In this document: piece by piece, positions 8,932 through 16,087 of the stretch
How the letters are laid out: each line of letters starts with the position of its first letter
Position numbering within the stretch: the stretch's first letter is position 1
Source: Actinomadura oligospora ATCC 43269
GTDB taxonomy: Bacteria > Actinomycetota > Actinomycetes > Streptosporangiales > Streptosporangiaceae
DNA length: 64,000 nt
NCBI RefSeq assembly: GCF_000518265.1
Contig: NZ_JADG01000021.1
Location: 1 to 64,000 of the forward strand
Direction: 5' to 3'
Program-made: the position numbers and the translations under genes
Notes under the pieces: model-generated
What the model saw: the letters and a program-made list of their open reading frames with translations, nothing else
Database searches by the model: none
What the model was told of the DNA's origin: nothing

Positions 8932-9956
8932 GGTGCGACTCCGATCGTGGTGAGGCCGAGGGTTTCGGGGAGACCGAGGGCGAGGTTGGCGCTCTGCACG
9001 GCGCCACCGGCGGTGCCCTTGGTGAGGTTGTCGATGGCGGCGACCGCGACGATCCGTCCGGCGCGCTCGTCGAGCGCGACCTGGACGAGCGCGGTGTTCG
9101 CGCCGGTGGTCATCGCCGTGGCGGGCCACTGCCCCTCGGGCAGCAGCTCGACGAACGGCTCGCCGTCGTAGGCGGCGGCGTAGGCGTCGCGCAGCCGCGC
9201 CGCGGTGAGGCCGGGCCGGGCCTTGGCGGTACAGGTGGCGAGGATGCCGCGGCTCATCGGGGCGAGGGTCGGGGTGAACGACACGGTGACCGGCTCGCCC
9301 GCGACGGCCGACAGGCTCTGCGCCATCTCGGGGGTGTGCCGGTGGACGCCGCCGACGCCGTAGGCGCTGACCGAGCCCATGACCTCGCTGCCGAGCAGGT
9401 GGGTCTTCAGGCCCTTGCCCGCGCCGGACGTCCCGGACGCGGCGACGACCACGACGTCGGGTTCGGCGAGGCCGGTCATCATGGCCGGGTACATGGCCAG
9501 GGCGACCGAGGTCGGGTAGCAGCCGGGGACGGCGATCCGGTTCGCCTGGCGGAGGAGTTCGCGCTGGCCGGGGAGTTCCGGGAGGCCGTAGGGCCAGGTG
9601 CCCGCGTGCGGGGAGCCGTAGAAGGAGTCCCACTCGTCCGGGTCGGTCAGGCGGAAGTCGGCGCCGCAGTCCACCACGAGGGTCTCGTCGCCGAGCAGCC
9701 GCGCGATGGGGCCGGACTCGCCGTGCGGGAGCGCGAGGAAGACGACGTCGTGGCCGGCGAGGGTCGCCGGGCTGGTCGGGTCGAGGACGCGGTCCGCCAG
9801 GGATCGCAGGTGGGGCTGGTGCTCCCCCAGGCGGCGGCCCGCGTTGGAGCCCGCCGTCACGGTTCGGATCTCGAATTCCGGATGTCCCGCCAGCACACGA
9901 AGGATCTCGCCGCCCGCGTACCCGCTGGCACCGGCGACCGCCGCTCGGATTCCCAT
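8928..9956 (-). CDS. argC: N-acetyl-gamma-glutamyl-phosphate reductase
   Basis: NADPH-dependent reductase that makes N-acetylglutamate semialdehyde; 342 aa. The Rossmann loop GASGYAGGE is at residues 9-17 and the catalytic Cys lies in VPGCYPTS near residue 145. HRHTPEM near 210 belongs to the active site. The ATG at 9954-9956 begins MGIRAAVAGASG, the standard N-terminus. First gene of the argCJBDFR operon; its promoter and ARG-box-like sequence lie 30-60 bp upstream. Confidence 0.97.
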   Translation of the reverse strand: MGIRAAVAGASGYAGGEILRVLAGHPEFEIRTVTAGSNAGRRLGEHQPHLRSLADRVLDPTSPATLAGHDVVFLALPHGESGPIARLLGDETLVVDCGADFRLTDPDEWDSFYGSPHAGTWPYGLPELPGQRELLRQANRIAVPGCYPTSVALAMYPAMMTGLAEPDVVVVAASGTSGAGKGLKTHLLGSEVMGSVSAYGVGGVHRHTPEMAQSLSAVAGEPVTVSFTPTLAPMSRGILATCTAKARPGLTAARLRDAYAAAYDGEPFVELLPEGQWPATAMTTGANTALVQVALDERAGRIVAVAAIDNLTKGTAGGAVQSANLALGLPETLGLTTIGVAP

Positions 9957-9987
9957 CTCTCACTGCCCTTCCGACGCAATGAGCAAA

Positions 9988-10016
9988 AGTATGCACTGGA
10001 GTGGATGATTATTCAA
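9988..10016 (-). promoter_or_regulatory. argC promoter inside ARG-box-like sequence
   Basis: On the minus strand a -35 TTGAAT (10011-10016), a 17-bp spacer and a -10 CATACT (9988-9993) lie 32 bp upstream of argC. The promoter elements themselves fall in ARG-box-like 18-mers: TTGAATAATCATCCA at the -35 and AGTGCATACTTTTGC at the -10. ArgR bound here would cover both promoter elements. This local stretch is AT-rich compared with its surroundings. Confidence 0.65.
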
Positions 10017-10064
10017 CACCGCGCCGCCGGACCTCCCACGATGTGAGACGTCCGACAGCACTAC

Positions 10065-10110
10065 TTAGGCATCTAATGATTTGACGGCTAACAGTATGTT
10101 GGCTAACAAT
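10065..10110 (+). promoter_or_regulatory. Promoter and operator-like repeats of the marR-ABC operon
   Basis: A -35 TTGACG (10081-10086), 17-bp spacer and -10 TAACAA (10104-10109) place the transcript start at or next to the ATG at 10117, so the mRNA is probably leaderless. GGCTAACA occurs twice, at 10086-10093 and 10101-10108, across the promoter. A TTAG-GCAT-CTAA inverted repeat sits at 10065-10076. These are candidate binding sites for the adjacent MarR protein. Confidence 0.6.
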
Positions 10111-10116
10111 GTCGTC

Positions 10117-10611
10117 ATGGACACCGAGAAGTTGGGCTTCGGGAGCCTGGGCTTCCTGGGCCCGCCCGAGGAGTGGCCGATCGGCCGGCTGTTCGGCGCC
10201 GCGATGCGGCTCGGGGGCCCCGTCATGTGGCGGATCGTGGAGCGGCACGGGATGACCCCGGCCGGGTTCTTCCTGCTCCACGTGCTCCGCGCCCACCCGG
10301 AGGGCCTGCGCGCGGGCGACGCGGCGCGGGGACTCGGGGTGACCCCGGCGACGCTCACCTCGGTCGTCAACACGCTCGAACGCGACGGCTACGTCGAACG
10401 CCGCCGCCACCCGGACGACCGGCGCGCCGTCCTGCTGCACGCCACCGAGGCGGGCGAGGCGCTGCTCGCCGAGGTCGGGCCCGGCATCGGCGCCGACATG
10501 AACGCGCTCTACGACGTGGTGCCGCCCGAGGACGAGCCGGCCGTCCGCCGATTCCTGCTCAGCATGATCGACCGGTTCGAGGAGTACTCGAAGGGAGACC
10601 GGGAGTGCTAG
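10117..10611 (+). CDS. MarR-family transcriptional regulator
   Basis: Winged-helix regulator of 164 aa that probably represses itself and the two ABC transporter genes that follow. The HTH and wing are clear: LLHVLRAHPEGLRAGDAARGL, VTPATLTSVVNTLERDGYVER, then the wing RRRHPDDRRAVLLHAT. The C-terminal helix (FLLSMIDRFEEYS) is the dimerisation helix. TTG at 10081 and ATG at 10096 are in frame upstream, but they fall inside the -35/-10 region, so the ATG at 10117 is preferred as a leaderless start. The ABC ATPase start overlaps its stop by 7 bp. MarR-ABC operons of this layout commonly handle drug export; the ligand is unknown. Confidence 0.9.
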   Translation: MDTEKLGFGSLGFLGPPEEWPIGRLFGAAMRLGGPVMWRIVERHGMTPAGFFLLHVLRAHPEGLRAGDAARGLGVTPATLTSVVNTLERDGYVERRRHPDDRRAVLLHATEAGEALLAEVGPGIGADMNALYDVVPPEDEPAVRRFLLSMIDRFEEYSKGDREC

Positions 10612-11624
10612 ACAGACCCACCGCGGAGCGGTCCGCCACGGACCGCCTTCCCGCCGAACCACCGATCGACGAGATCCGGGCCGCCGTCCGGACCGTCGAC
10701 CTGCACAAGACCTACAAGGGCCCCGGCGGCGACGTGGAGGCCGTCCGCGGGATCGACCTGTCGATCGCGCACGGCGGGTTCTACGGCCTGCTCGGGCCGA
10801 ACGGCGCCGGGAAGTCCACCACGATCGGGATGCTGACGTCCCTGGTCGTCCCGACGTCCGGACGGGCCGTCGTCTGCGGTTTCGACGTCGCCAGGGACCC
10901 GGTGGAGGTGAAGCGCCGCATCGGCATGGTGTCCCAGGGCAACACCCTGGACAACGAGCTGAACGCCCTGGAGAACCTGGAGTTCCGGGGCCGCTACTTC
11001 GGGCTGTCGGCCCGCGACGCGCGCCGCCGCGCGGACGAGCTGATGGAGATGTTCAACCTCACCGACCGGCGCAAGGGCAAGCCGTTCGAGATGTCCGGCG
11101 GGCAGGCCAAGCGGCTGATGATCTGCCGCGCCCTGGTGCACCGTCCCGAGGTGCTGTTCCTGGACGAGCCGACCGCCGGCCTCGACCCGCAGACCCGCGT
11201 CAACCTGTGGGACGTACTGCGCGAGCTGCAGCGCGAGGGCCAGACCATCCTCCTGACCACGCACTACATGGAGGAGGCCGAGGCGCTGTGCGAGCGCGTC
11301 GCGGTCATCGACCACGGCCGGGTCCTGGCCAGCGGCACCGTGGACGACCTCAAGGCTTCCGCCGGGGCCGACACGGTCATCACGGTCGCCTACGACGGGC
11401 CCGTCCCGGACGGCGTGGCCAAGCTCCGCGACCGCGACGGCGTCACCAAGGTCGAGGTCGTGGGCGACCAGGTGCGCGTGTTCGCGCAGTCCTCCGACGG
11501 CCTGCTCGGCGAGCTCGTCGCGATCGGCACGTCCGCCGGGACCGGCGTCACCGACGCCTCCCAGCTCCGGCCCAGCCTGGAGTCGGCCTTCCTCACCCTG
11601 ACCGGACGGGAGTACCGCGAATGA
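10605..11624 (+). CDS. ABC transporter ATP-binding protein, DrrA-type
   Basis: ATPase subunit of a two-gene exporter, 339 aa. Walker A GPNGAGKST lies near residue 65, the signature is MSGGQAKR (the first residue differs from the common LSGGQ), Walker B with the catalytic Glu is VLFLDEPTAGLDP, and the H-loop is TTHYMEEAE. The C-terminal ~90 residues resemble the extra domain of daunorubicin-resistance type ATPases. The GTG at 10605 lies inside the end of marR and gives MarR-coupled translation. The stop overlaps the permease start as ATGA. Substrates of such pairs are typically hydrophobic drugs or lipids; nothing here identifies the specific one. Confidence 0.92.
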   Translation: MLDRPTAERSATDRLPAEPPIDEIRAAVRTVDLHKTYKGPGGDVEAVRGIDLSIAHGGFYGLLGPNGAGKSTTIGMLTSLVVPTSGRAVVCGFDVARDPVEVKRRIGMVSQGNTLDNELNALENLEFRGRYFGLSARDARRRADELMEMFNLTDRRKGKPFEMSGGQAKRLMICRALVHRPEVLFLDEPTAGLDPQTRVNLWDVLRELQREGQTILLTTHYMEEAEALCERVAVIDHGRVLASGTVDDLKASAGADTVITVAYDGPVPDGVAKLRDRDGVTKVEVVGDQVRVFAQSSDGLLGELVAIGTSAGTGVTDASQLRPSLESAFLTLTGREYRE

Positions 11625-12475
11625 CCGCCGTGACCTCGGCCGCGAGCGCCGCGCCCGCCGTGCGGCCCACGCTGCCGCGCACCTTCCTGGCGATGATGGC
11701 CCGCGAGATGCGGGTGCTGCGCAAGAACTTCGTCGCCACGTTCGCCCGGGTGCTGATCCAGCCGCTGATGTTCGTGTTCGTGTTCTCCTACGTGCTGCCG
11801 AAGATCGGCGGCGCCGGGACGGGCGCGATGACGGCCGCCGGGGGCGGCGCCACCTTCTCCACCGTCCTCGTGCCCGGCCTGGTCGGGTCGGCCGTGGTGA
11901 TGCAGGGGATGATGGCGGTGATCTTCCCGCTGATGATGGAGCTGAACTGGCAGCGGTCGATCACCGACCGGGCGCTCGCGCCGCTGTCGGTGCCGATGCT
12001 GGCCGTCCAGAAGATCACCGCGGCCGGGCTGCAGGCGCTCATCGGCGGGCTGCTGGTCTTCCCGTGCGTGCTGTTCGTGCACGCCTCGGGCGAGGGCCCG
12101 CAGGTCCACGTGGGCAACTGGGCGACGCTCGTCCTCGTGCTGGTGCTCGGGGCGGCGATGTCGGCCGCGGGCGGCCTGTGGCTCGGCACGCTCATGGACC
12201 CGCAGAAGGTGCAGATGCTGTTCGCGCTGGTCCTGCTGCCGATGTCGATGCTCGGCTGCGTGTACTACCCGTGGGCGGCGATGGACCACATCCGCTGGCT
12301 GCAGATCCTCGTGCTGGCCAACCCGATGGTGTACGTGAACGAGGGGCTGCGCGCCGCGCTCACCCCGCAGGTCGCGCACATGTCGGCGTGGGCGTACCTC
12401 GGCGTCCTGCTCGCCGGGACCGTCCTGCTCGGCTGGCTCGCCACGCGGACGTTCACCCGCCGCGTCCTGCAGTAG
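11621..12475 (+). CDS. ABC-2 type permease, DrrB-type
   Basis: Membrane partner of the preceding ATPase; 284 aa with about six transmembrane helices. The first follows RKNFVATFARVLIQPLMFVFVF, and others fall near residues 85-105, 125-150, 160-185, 195-220 and 255-275. The overall layout and the LGCVYYPW segment are typical of ABC-2 drug exporters. The ATG overlaps the ATPase stop by four bases. The gene ends convergently with the ABC-F gene, with a strong hairpin between. Confidence 0.92.
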   Translation: MTAVTSAASAAPAVRPTLPRTFLAMMAREMRVLRKNFVATFARVLIQPLMFVFVFSYVLPKIGGAGTGAMTAAGGGATFSTVLVPGLVGSAVVMQGMMAVIFPLMMELNWQRSITDRALAPLSVPMLAVQKITAAGLQALIGGLLVFPCVLFVHASGEGPQVHVGNWATLVLVLVLGAAMSAAGGLWLGTLMDPQKVQMLFALVLLPMSMLGCVYYPWAAMDHIRWLQILVLANPMVYVNEGLRAALTPQVAHMSAWAYLGVLLAGTVLLGWLATRTFTRRVLQ

Positions 12476-12515
12476 TGCGCGGGACGCGGCGGGCGTTCCG
12501 TCCCCTGGTCCATGT

Positions 12516-12559
12516 GCGCGCCGTCCACGCGTGGGGTGCCCCGCGCGTGGACGGCGCGC
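12516..12559. terminator. Bidirectional terminator between convergent genes
   Basis: A perfect 16-bp inverted repeat, GCGCGCCGTCCACGCG at 12516-12531 and its complement at 12544-12559, with a 12-base loop, sits between the permease and ABC-F stop codons. Confidence 0.8.
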
Positions 12560-12564
12560 CTCGC

Positions 12565-14181
12565 CTACATGGGGTCGGTCTCGGTCAGGCCCTCGGCGCG
12601 GTCCAGGCGCAGCCAGCGGGTGATCCCGAGGCCGCGCAGGAACGACAGGTCGTGGCTCACCACGACCAGAGCGCCCTCGTAGGCGTCGAGGGCCTGGCCG
12701 AGTTGCCGGACGGCGGCCAGGTCGAGGTTGTTGGTCGGCTCGTCCAGCAGCAGGAGCCGCGGGGCGGGCTCGGCCAGCAGCAGCGACGCCAGCACGGCGC
12801 GGAACCGCTCGCCGCCGCTGAGCGTCCCGGCCGGGCGTTCGGCCCGGTCGCCTCGGAACAGGAACCGGGCCAGACCCGCGCGGACGGCCTGGACCGGCGC
12901 GTCCGGCGCGACCGCGCGGACGTTGTCCAGCACGCTCAGGCCGTCGTCCAGCACGTCCAGGCGCTGCGGCAGGTACCGGACGCCGTCCACGCCCACCTTC
13001 ACCTCGACTCCCTCTCCGGTGCGCTCCCCCATCAGGGAGCGTAGGAGGGTCGTCTTGCCCGAGCCGTTCGGACCGACCAGCGCGATCCGCTCGGGACCGC
13101 GGACGATCAGCTCGTCCAGCGTCCCCGGGACGGGCTCGGGCGCGTTCAGGCCGCCGACGGTCAGGACCGTCCGGCCCGCGGGAACGTGCGTCGCGGGCAG
13201 TTCGATCCTGATCTCGGTGTCGTCGCGGACCAGCTCCTCGGCCTCGGCGAGCCGGTCGCGCGCGCCTTCGAGGCGGTCCTCGTGCAGCTGGCGGTGCTTG
13301 CCCGCCGACACCTGCTGCTGGCGTTTGCGCAGCTTCATCACCGCCCTCGGCTCGCGTTTCTGCTCGTACATCTTGTGGCCGTACCGGACGCGCCGCGCCA
13401 GTTTGGTGTGCGCCTCGACCAGCTCGCGCTTCTGCTTCCGCACGTCGCTCTCGGCCGTGCGGACCATCCGTTCGGCGGCCTCGCGCTCCACCTCGAGGAG
13501 CTCCTCGTAGGCGGTGAGGTTGCCGCCGAACGTGCGGACCCGGCCGTCGCGCAGGTCGGCGATCTCGTCGACGCGGTCGAGCAGCTCGCGGTCGTGGCTG
13601 ACCACGACCAGCACCCCGGTCCAGGCGTCCACCGCGTCGTGGAGGCGGCGGCGGGCGTCGACGTCGAGGTTGTTGGTCGGCTCGTCCAGCAGGAGCACGT
13701 CCGGGCGGGCGAGCAGCAGCGCCGCCAGCCCGACCAGGACGGTCTCGCCGCCGGACAGCGTCCCGACCGTCCGGTCGAGGTCCAGGTGGCGCAGGCCGAG
13801 CCGGTCGAGTTCGGCGCGGGCGCGCTCCTCGACGTCCCAGTCGTCGCCGACCGCGGTGAAGTTCTCCTCGGTGGCCTCGCCGCGCTCGATGGCGTGCAGC
13901 GCGGCGCGGGCCTCGGAGATCCCGAGAAGGTCGGCGACCGTCCGGGCGGTGCCGAGCGGCAGCGACTGCGGCAGGTAGCCGACCCGGCCGCGCACCGACA
14001 CCGACCCGGACGCCGGGCGCAGCTCTCCGGCGGCCAGCCTCAGCAGTGTCGACTTGCCGGAGCCGTTGACGCCGATCAGGCCGGTGCGGCCGGCGCCGAA
14101 CGCGGCGTCCAGGCCGTCGAGGACGACCGTGCCGTCCTGCCAGGCGAACGAGAGGTCGGAGCAGACGATGGCGAATGACAT
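12565..14181 (-). CDS. ABC-F family ATPase (ribosome-associated, possible antibiotic resistance)
   Basis: A 538-aa protein with two ABC domains and no membrane segment. ABC-F proteins bind the ribosomal E site, and many protect ribosomes from drugs that bind the exit tunnel or peptidyl-transferase centre. First domain: GVNGSGKST, TLSGGE, LLLDEPTNNLD. Second domain: GPNGSGKTT, TLSGGE, LLLDEPTNNLD. A highly charged linker (residues ~235-330) holds the P-site tRNA-interacting helices. The ATG at 14179-14181 (MSFAIVCSDL) has GGAGG five bases upstream; ATG 14193 is an in-frame alternative. The ~200-nt structured leader suggests drug-induced attenuation. A resistance role is inferred from family, the leader and the accessory setting. 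Confidence 0.92.
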   Translation of the reverse strand: MSFAIVCSDLSFAWQDGTVVLDGLDAAFGAGRTGLIGVNGSGKSTLLRLAAGELRPASGSVSVRGRVGYLPQSLPLGTARTVADLLGISEARAALHAIERGEATEENFTAVGDDWDVEERARAELDRLGLRHLDLDRTVGTLSGGETVLVGLAALLLARPDVLLLDEPTNNLDVDARRRLHDAVDAWTGVLVVVSHDRELLDRVDEIADLRDGRVRTFGGNLTAYEELLEVEREAAERMVRTAESDVRKQKRELVEAHTKLARRVRYGHKMYEQKREPRAVMKLRKRQQQVSAGKHRQLHEDRLEGARDRLAEAEELVRDDTEIRIELPATHVPAGRTVLTVGGLNAPEPVPGTLDELIVRGPERIALVGPNGSGKTTLLRSLMGERTGEGVEVKVGVDGVRYLPQRLDVLDDGLSVLDNVRAVAPDAPVQAVRAGLARFLFRGDRAERPAGTLSGGERFRAVLASLLLAEPAPRLLLLDEPTNNLDLAAVRQLGQALDAYEGALVVVSHDLSFLRGLGITRWLRLDRAEGLTETDPM

Positions 14182-14266
14182 GAGGGCCTCCATGAACGTG
14201 TCTGGTGATGAGCGGGACACATGGAGGCACCGCGGCCGTCGCGCATCGCGCGCGGGCATGGAAAAG

Positions 14267-14358
14267 CCCGGCCGGGAAGTCCGCTGAGATCGCTGCGCGT
14301 CCTCGAGCCCGTTGACGGGCGAGGCGACTGCGCGGTGCCTGCGACCTCAGATCTCCAA
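14267..14358 (-). promoter_or_regulatory. Structured leader of the ABC-F gene with a minimal upstream ORF
   Basis: In the transcript, CTGAGGTCGC (14341-14350) pairs with GCGATCTCAG (14284-14293; ten pairs with one G-U). Inside this stem is a perfect hairpin, GCCCG-TCAA-CGGGC (14307-14320). A three-codon frame TTG-GAG-ATC-TGA (14347-14358), four bases after GGGGAG, ends inside the first arm of the stem. GGGAGTCC at the head can alternatively pair with GGACTTCCC near 14272-14280. Mutually exclusive pairings around a tiny ORF are what ribosome-mediated attenuators show. The functional reading is inference. Confidence 0.5.
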
Positions 14359-14394
14359 GGGACTCCCCTGCCGGACGACGTTGTGACGCGAACC

Positions 14395-14435
14395 AGACTA
14401 GCCGGAACACTAATGCAACACAAGTCGCATTAGTG
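14395..14435 (-). promoter_or_regulatory. ABC-F promoter with a 9-bp inverted repeat over the -35
   Basis: On the minus strand there is a -35 TTGTGT (14418-14423), a 17-bp spacer and a -10 TAGTCT (14395-14400). A perfect inverted repeat CACTAATGC (14408-14416) / GCATTAGTG (14427-14435), ten bases apart, flanks the -35 and also covers the stop codon of the upstream oxidoreductase gene. It is a likely operator; which regulator uses it is unknown. Confidence 0.55.
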
Positions 14436-15374
14436 AGTTTCTTTGAGAAGGGCGGGCGCGAGGCGTTCCAGGAGGTCGACCATGCCGGACATGCTTCCGG
14501 CGGACGGCGTGATCAGCACGTGGTCGGCCCCGGCGTCCAGATGCTCGGCGACCCGCCGCGCGATCGCCCCTTCGTCGCCGTGCGCGTAGACGGCGTCGAG
14601 CACGCGGTCGGCCGCCGTCTCGAGCTCGTCCGCGGCGAAGCCCAGCCGCTCCAGGTTCCGCGCGTAGGCGGGGATCGCCAGGCCGTGGCCCGCCAGGCCG
14701 CGGAGGGTCGCGCGGGCCGCGTCCGGGTCCGGCTCCAGTAGGGCGCTGACCTGCGGAATCACCAGTTTGTCGGGGCCGAGGACGCGCCGCGCGTCGGCGG
14801 TGTGCGCGACCGGGACGAAGAAGGTGTGGACACCGTCCGCGCGGTCGCGCGCGAGGTCGAGCATGCGCGGGTTGATCGCGGCGAGCACGCGCGGATACGG
14901 CACCTCGGAGATGAGTGAACGGCTCGGGATTCCGGGCGGCATGGGGGTCCCGGCGTCCATCTCGTCCAGGTAGGCGCGCATCTTCTTCAGCGGCTTCCAC
15001 TCGGTCGCCCCCGCGGCCTGCGCCTGGAACGGATGCCCCGCGCCGAGACCGAAGACGAAACGGCCCGGGTAGGCGTCCGCGAGCGTTGCGGAGCCGCCGT
15101 GCGCGGTGCCGCCGTGCCGCGCCCACACGTTGGCGATGCCGGTGCCGACGACCAGGTTCTCGGTCGCGGCGAGGTAGAGGGCGTGCTGGGCGAAGGCGTC
15201 CTTGCCGCCGACGGTCTCACCCGTCCAGACCGATCCGTAGCCGAGGGCCTCGATCCGGGCGACCTCGCGCATCTCCTCGGCCGCCGAGGTCGGGCCGTAC
15301 ACCTGCTTGTTGAGCCACACTCCGACGCGTCCGAGTCGCCGCCGGGTCTCGCGCACCGTTTCCACGTCCATCAT
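14430..15374 (-). CDS. LLM-class flavin-dependent oxidoreductase
   Basis: Luciferase-like monooxygenase family protein of 314 aa, expected to use F420 or FMN. The TIM-barrel features are present: GVWLNKQVYGPTSAAEEMREVARIEALGYGSVWTGE-type N-terminus, NLVVGTGIANVWAR, YPGRFVFGLGAGHP and the C-terminal AGADHVLI segment. The pattern is close to actinobacterial TIGR03620-type F420 proteins, and the substrate is unknown. There are two adjacent ATGs (15372-15374 and 15369-15371); the first has GGAGG five bases upstream. The divergent TetR gene and the palindrome inside this gene's promoter indicate local repression. Confidence 0.88.
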   Translation of the reverse strand: MMDVETVRETRRRLGRVGVWLNKQVYGPTSAAEEMREVARIEALGYGSVWTGETVGGKDAFAQHALYLAATENLVVGTGIANVWARHGGTAHGGSATLADAYPGRFVFGLGAGHPFQAQAAGATEWKPLKKMRAYLDEMDAGTPMPPGIPSRSLISEVPYPRVLAAINPRMLDLARDRADGVHTFFVPVAHTADARRVLGPDKLVIPQVSALLEPDPDAARATLRGLAGHGLAIPAYARNLERLGFAADELETAADRVLDAVYAHGDEGAIARRVAEHLDAGADHVLITPSAGSMSGMVDLLERLAPALLKETH

Positions 15375-15410
15375 GGACACCTCCGTAGACAGTAAGCTGA
15401 GGGGCCCTCC

Positions 15411-15440
15411 ATTTAAGCGGAGGTGTCCTCCGATTGACAA
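15411..15440 (-). promoter_or_regulatory. Promoter of the flavin oxidoreductase with a palindromic operator in the spacer
   Basis: On the minus strand there is a -35 TTGTCA (15435-15440), an 18-bp spacer and a -10 TTAAAT (15411-15416). The spacer holds the 15-bp inverted repeat CGGAGG-TGT-CCTCCG (15418-15432), a natural place for the divergent TetR protein to block RNA polymerase. Confidence 0.65.
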
Positions 15441-15451
15441 GAGGTGGAAGC

Positions 15452-16021
15452 GTGCCGAACCAGGGACGGCCCATGCGCGCCGACGCGCGCCGCAACTACG
15501 AGCGCCTGCTCGCCGAGGCCAGGGCGGTGGTCTCCGAACAGGGCACGGACGCGTCGCTGGAGGAGGTCGCGCGCCGCGCGGGCGTCGGGATCGGCACCCT
15601 GTACCGGCACTTCCCCACCCGGGAGGCGCTGCTCGAGGCGCTGCTGCGCGACCGGTTCGACGGCCTGCGCGCCTACGCCGAGGAGCTGCTCGGCGCGGAC
15701 GACCCGTTCGGGGCGCTGGTCGCCTGGCTGCACCGCATCGCCTCGGGCACGGCCGTCTACCACGGCCTCGCGCAGGCGATGATGGCCGCGCTCCAGGACG
15801 AGACGTCCGACCTGTACGTGTCGTGCCACGGCATGCGCGCGGGCGGGCGAGCGCTACTCGTGCGCGCGCAGGAAGCCGGGAAGGTGCGTCCGGACGCGCA
15901 GCCTCACGACGTGTTGTACCTGGCGGGCATGGTCGCCACCGCAGCCGAGCAGTCCCCCGGCGACACCTCCCTGCACGACCGGCTCTTCACCTACGTCGTC
16001 GACGGGCTCCGCACGCGATAG
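15452..16021 (+). CDS. TetR-family transcriptional regulator
   Basis: A 189-aa regulator. The N-terminal HTH is typical: RADARRNYERLLAEARAVV, then SLEEVARRAGVGIGTLYRHF, followed by PTREALLEALLRDRFD. The C-terminal ligand/dimer domain is all-helical and not specific. The GTG at 15452-15454 (VPNQGRPMRADARRN) follows GAGGTGG; ATG at 15473 region (MRADARRN) is an alternative. It is divergent from the flavin oxidoreductase, with a 15-bp palindrome in the shared region, so it most likely represses that gene and itself. Confidence 0.92.
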   Translation: MPNQGRPMRADARRNYERLLAEARAVVSEQGTDASLEEVARRAGVGIGTLYRHFPTREALLEALLRDRFDGLRAYAEELLGADDPFGALVAWLHRIASGTAVYHGLAQAMMAALQDETSDLYVSCHGMRAGGRALLVRAQEAGKVRPDAQPHDVLYLAGMVATAAEQSPGDTSLHDRLFTYVVDGLRTR

Positions 16022-16051
16022 CGGCCGGCGCCGACGGCCCGCGATAGCCAG

Positions 16052-16081
16052 TGGACGATCTCCCCCAAACCTCGACATGCT
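16052..16081 (+). promoter_or_regulatory. Possible leaderless promoter of the LuxR regulator
   Basis: A TGGACG (16052-16057), 18-bp spacer and CATGCT (16076-16081) place the start at the GTG at 16088. No Shine-Dalgarno is seen, which fits a leaderless message. The -10 match is moderate. Confidence 0.35.
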
Positions 16082-16087
16082 TGTCCG

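Noticed and set aside
14259..14259. ABC-F start at 14259 (MPARDARRP...)
   Set aside because: The added residues are not family-like and the leader folds strongly; MSFAIV at 14181 has the Shine-Dalgarno.
11390..14410. Open frame of 1006 codons on the minus strand
   Set aside because: Crosses the ABC permease and ABC-F genes in the wrong frame; arginine-rich, no domain.
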